From the NCBI GenBank assembly GCA_933207985.1, contig OW240915.1:118696753-118760752 (forward strand): DNA of 64,000 nucleotides, in the 5' to 3' direction. Below, piece by piece: positions 62,401-64,000 of the stretch. The stretch comes from Pelobates cultripes (Eukaryota > Chordata > Amphibia > Anura > Pelobatidae). Every line of letters begins with the position of its first letter. Positions within the stretch are counted from its first letter, which is position 1. Under the pieces are notes generated by a model. It had not been told where the DNA came from. It did not search any database and saw only the letters and a list, made by a program, of their open reading frames with translations. Position numbers and translations under genes: made by a program.

Positions 62401-63254
62401 CCTTTAAGAGAACAACAATAGCTAATTACTTCCTCTTTTTTTCTATATATAAAAGATTAGTTGCCAAGGAATTAACAGACACTTCCAGACCTCTTAAAAT
62501 TTCTGACTGTTGACTTTTAAATAAAAACATTTAAAAAAAATAAAAAAATCAAATATTTGCTCAGAACGTTGCAGAAAAAGTTGGCCCTCTTTGAAAGACT
62601 TCTAAGTTCATTCTGCGAAAGAACTACAGTTCTTGTAAGCTCTCGAAGTTGACACGATGGTGTTGATCATTCCCCTGTGACGCTCACGACAATGGCTCCT
62701 TTTCAGGGGACATTGGACTATCTTGGAACTTCCGCAGTCATCTCTCAATCTCCTCGACAATGCATGGACACCAGACACTCGATCAGCATACTGGTTCGCC
62801 TAGCGAATTGGTCCAGTTAAAGCATGGAACAGACTGGGGATCCCGTATCTGCTCTGCGTTATATGATTCTGGAATTCTTACCTTCCGGTACGTAAATGTA
62901 GTTCTACAGTTTTTCTGTCGTCTTGGTATCTGAATCTAGATTTGACGCTGGAACAACTGTCAGCTAAGGTGATTATGTTATTTTGCTTAATTTCATGCTA
63001 ACGGGTGTTGGATATCAGAACGCTCAACTGGAATGCAGTTACGCTTACTTGAGGGGGCATCTCCTTTTACATCTCCAGAAGGATGAAGTCGGCTTCAAAG
63101 GTTCTGTTGGCTGGAAATGACAGGTTGATCTTCACTCCCCATTCGGTCCATGGACCTATAGCTTCTAGAACTTCAATGCTTGGCTATCGCTTGGAAGAAT
63201 CGTTTTCGTGATTGCTCCTTCAGGCCGATTGATCTTTGAACTTGCATAATAGGA
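62401..63254. other. Unassigned retroelement-like leader
   Basis: A TATA-box-like CTATATATAAAAG (62441-62453) is followed within about 70 bp by an AATAAA-type signal (62519) and an A-rich run, the arrangement of a short LTR or terminal repeat. Sequence downstream is non-coding. No family is recognised. Confidence 0.3.
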
Positions 63255-63334
63255 GCCTCCGTGTCTTTAATAAAATTCCCAGATTTTACTATTAACATGA
63301 CGTAAAGTCATGATTTTATTAAAGACACAGAGGC
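63255..63334. repeat. 22-bp inverted repeat
   Basis: 63255-63276 (GCCTCCGTGTCTTTAATAAA plus AT) and 63313-63334 are inverted copies with one mismatch and a loop of about 36 bp. CCTC..TCTTTAATAAAAT-type sequence is reminiscent of the internal complementary regions of DIRS elements; this is a guess. Confidence 0.75.
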
Positions 63335-63491
63335 GAGTAGTATTCCCACCCACCCACCCGGTTGTGGTTGGAAATAAGCCGGTATGGTTGATGGATCTGG
63401 TAAGTTCTCTATTTGAAGTTTTTCATATATTTCATTATCTGACATATGTGTTGATGAACTATGTTTATACTATCGTTTTGAGTATTAGAAT

Positions 63492-64000
63492 TGTAGCGGA
63501 GATGCAATATTCCCCAGGTTATCTCCGCTTATAATCCAAGTGAGGCTGAGGAACAAGTAAATAGTAAATCCACAGGCAAGGTTTCCAGCAGGTAAAATAA
63601 CAGCAATATCCCAACAGCAATCCCAATAACTGGACGACACACAGTTTCAGGAGCAGAACTGAAATCTTTAATCCACACTGTCCTTTTAAAGCATGCTCCC
63701 ATGCAAGGGACGGATTTACAATCATTAGTATAGTAGCCAATCCTGTCCTGGTAACCTCCCACACATCTCCTCCCCTCAGCCAGCATCATAATCCCCTTAT
63801 CCAGCACACCAATTCCCCCCGTTTCTGGATGTACCCCTAAACGTAGGGGTACCCCTTTAAATCCTACACCCCCTGATAGCCCTGATCTGGGTGAACAACA
63901 TATCCAAAAATCACCCAGATCAGACCAGAGGTTCGGGAAATCTATGGAGGGAATAAAATGACCGACCAAACTGACTGAGACAGCCGAATGCGGTTCCATG
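63492..64000. repeat. LTR-like sequence running off the window
   Basis: Starts TGTAGCGGAGATGCAATATT, a TG start preceded by a sharp change from unrelated AT-rich sequence. It resembles gypsy-type LTRs of amphibians (TGTAGCGGAGAT, repeated ATCTCCGCT). The second end is beyond the window, so no target duplication can be tested. The 156-codon minus-strand frame through it is not considered a gene. Confidence 0.6.

Noticed and set aside
63529..63999. 156-codon minus-strand ORF open at the window edge
   Set aside because: It lies within LTR-like sequence beginning TGTAGCGGAGAT and shows no recognisable domain.
1..64000. CRISPR arrays, operons or ribosome binding sites
   Set aside because: The tandem repeats have long, variable, non-spacer structure and all recognisable genes are eukaryotic transposon genes. 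Nothing bacterial is present.

Overview
The window reads as gene-poor, repeat-saturated vertebrate DNA, most likely from a frog or other amphibian. That call is an inference. It rests on the repeat mix: TTAA-flanked piggyBac relatives with CCCCTTAAGG-type ends, T2-like MITEs, CR1, L2 and Tx1/L1-type LINEs, Penelope-like elements, DIRS, Ty3/gypsy elements with integrase ahead of reverse transcriptase, and a Polinton/adintovirus remnant. I see no confident host gene, no tRNA or complete rRNA gene and no bacterial feature. Almost every coding stretch is a transposon relic. The only long intact frames of clear affinity are two Polinton genes (a packaging-type ATPase and a conserved accessory protein).

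Layout. 1-6008: 3' part of a piggyBac element, with a broken transposase and then about 4 kb of non-coding tail built from a tandem repeat of about 390 bp. It sits in the DNA polymerase gene of a Polinton remnant (6013-8318). 8319-22480: a CR1 LINE on the minus strand, split twice. A gypsy element (8465-17214, 5-bp target duplication) carries a hAT element in its gag (13224-15524, 8-bp duplication). A palindromic Penelope-like insertion (18940-21088, 16-bp duplication) splits the CR1 endonuclease. 22481-25370: LTR fragments and a second Penelope relic. 25371-28726: two related piggyBac-type non-autonomous elements, one inserted into the terminal TTAA of the other. 28727-34400: simple repeats, a solo LTR with GATAC duplications, a rearranged L2 LINE and a 72-bp MITE. 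34900-37520: an L1-type LINE on the minus strand with two internal deletions that remove most of ORF1 and the reverse transcriptase.

38960-43030: another TTAA-type element holding a Penelope relic and a solo LTR (GTGTG duplications). 43832-44285: a T2-like MITE. 44916-50937: a 6-kb Penelope-like element with inverted arms and a 15-bp target duplication. 51143-57236: a nearly complete piggyBac element carrying a 652-bp insertion that contains 5S rRNA-like sequence and an 882-bp hAT MITE. 57244-57900: a DIRS gag-like relic. 58722-60939: a T2 MITE and a hAT-like element. 60940-63491: no recognised gene. 63492-64000: an LTR running off the window.

The genes do not act together as a pathway. They are independent mobile elements, and the value of the window is its stratigraphy: matched target-site duplications allow the order of insertions to be read directly. 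The strongest leads are the intact Polinton genes, the shared modular tail of the TTAA elements, the Penelope palindromes with hammerhead-like motifs, the double-deleted L1, and the 5S-containing insertion.
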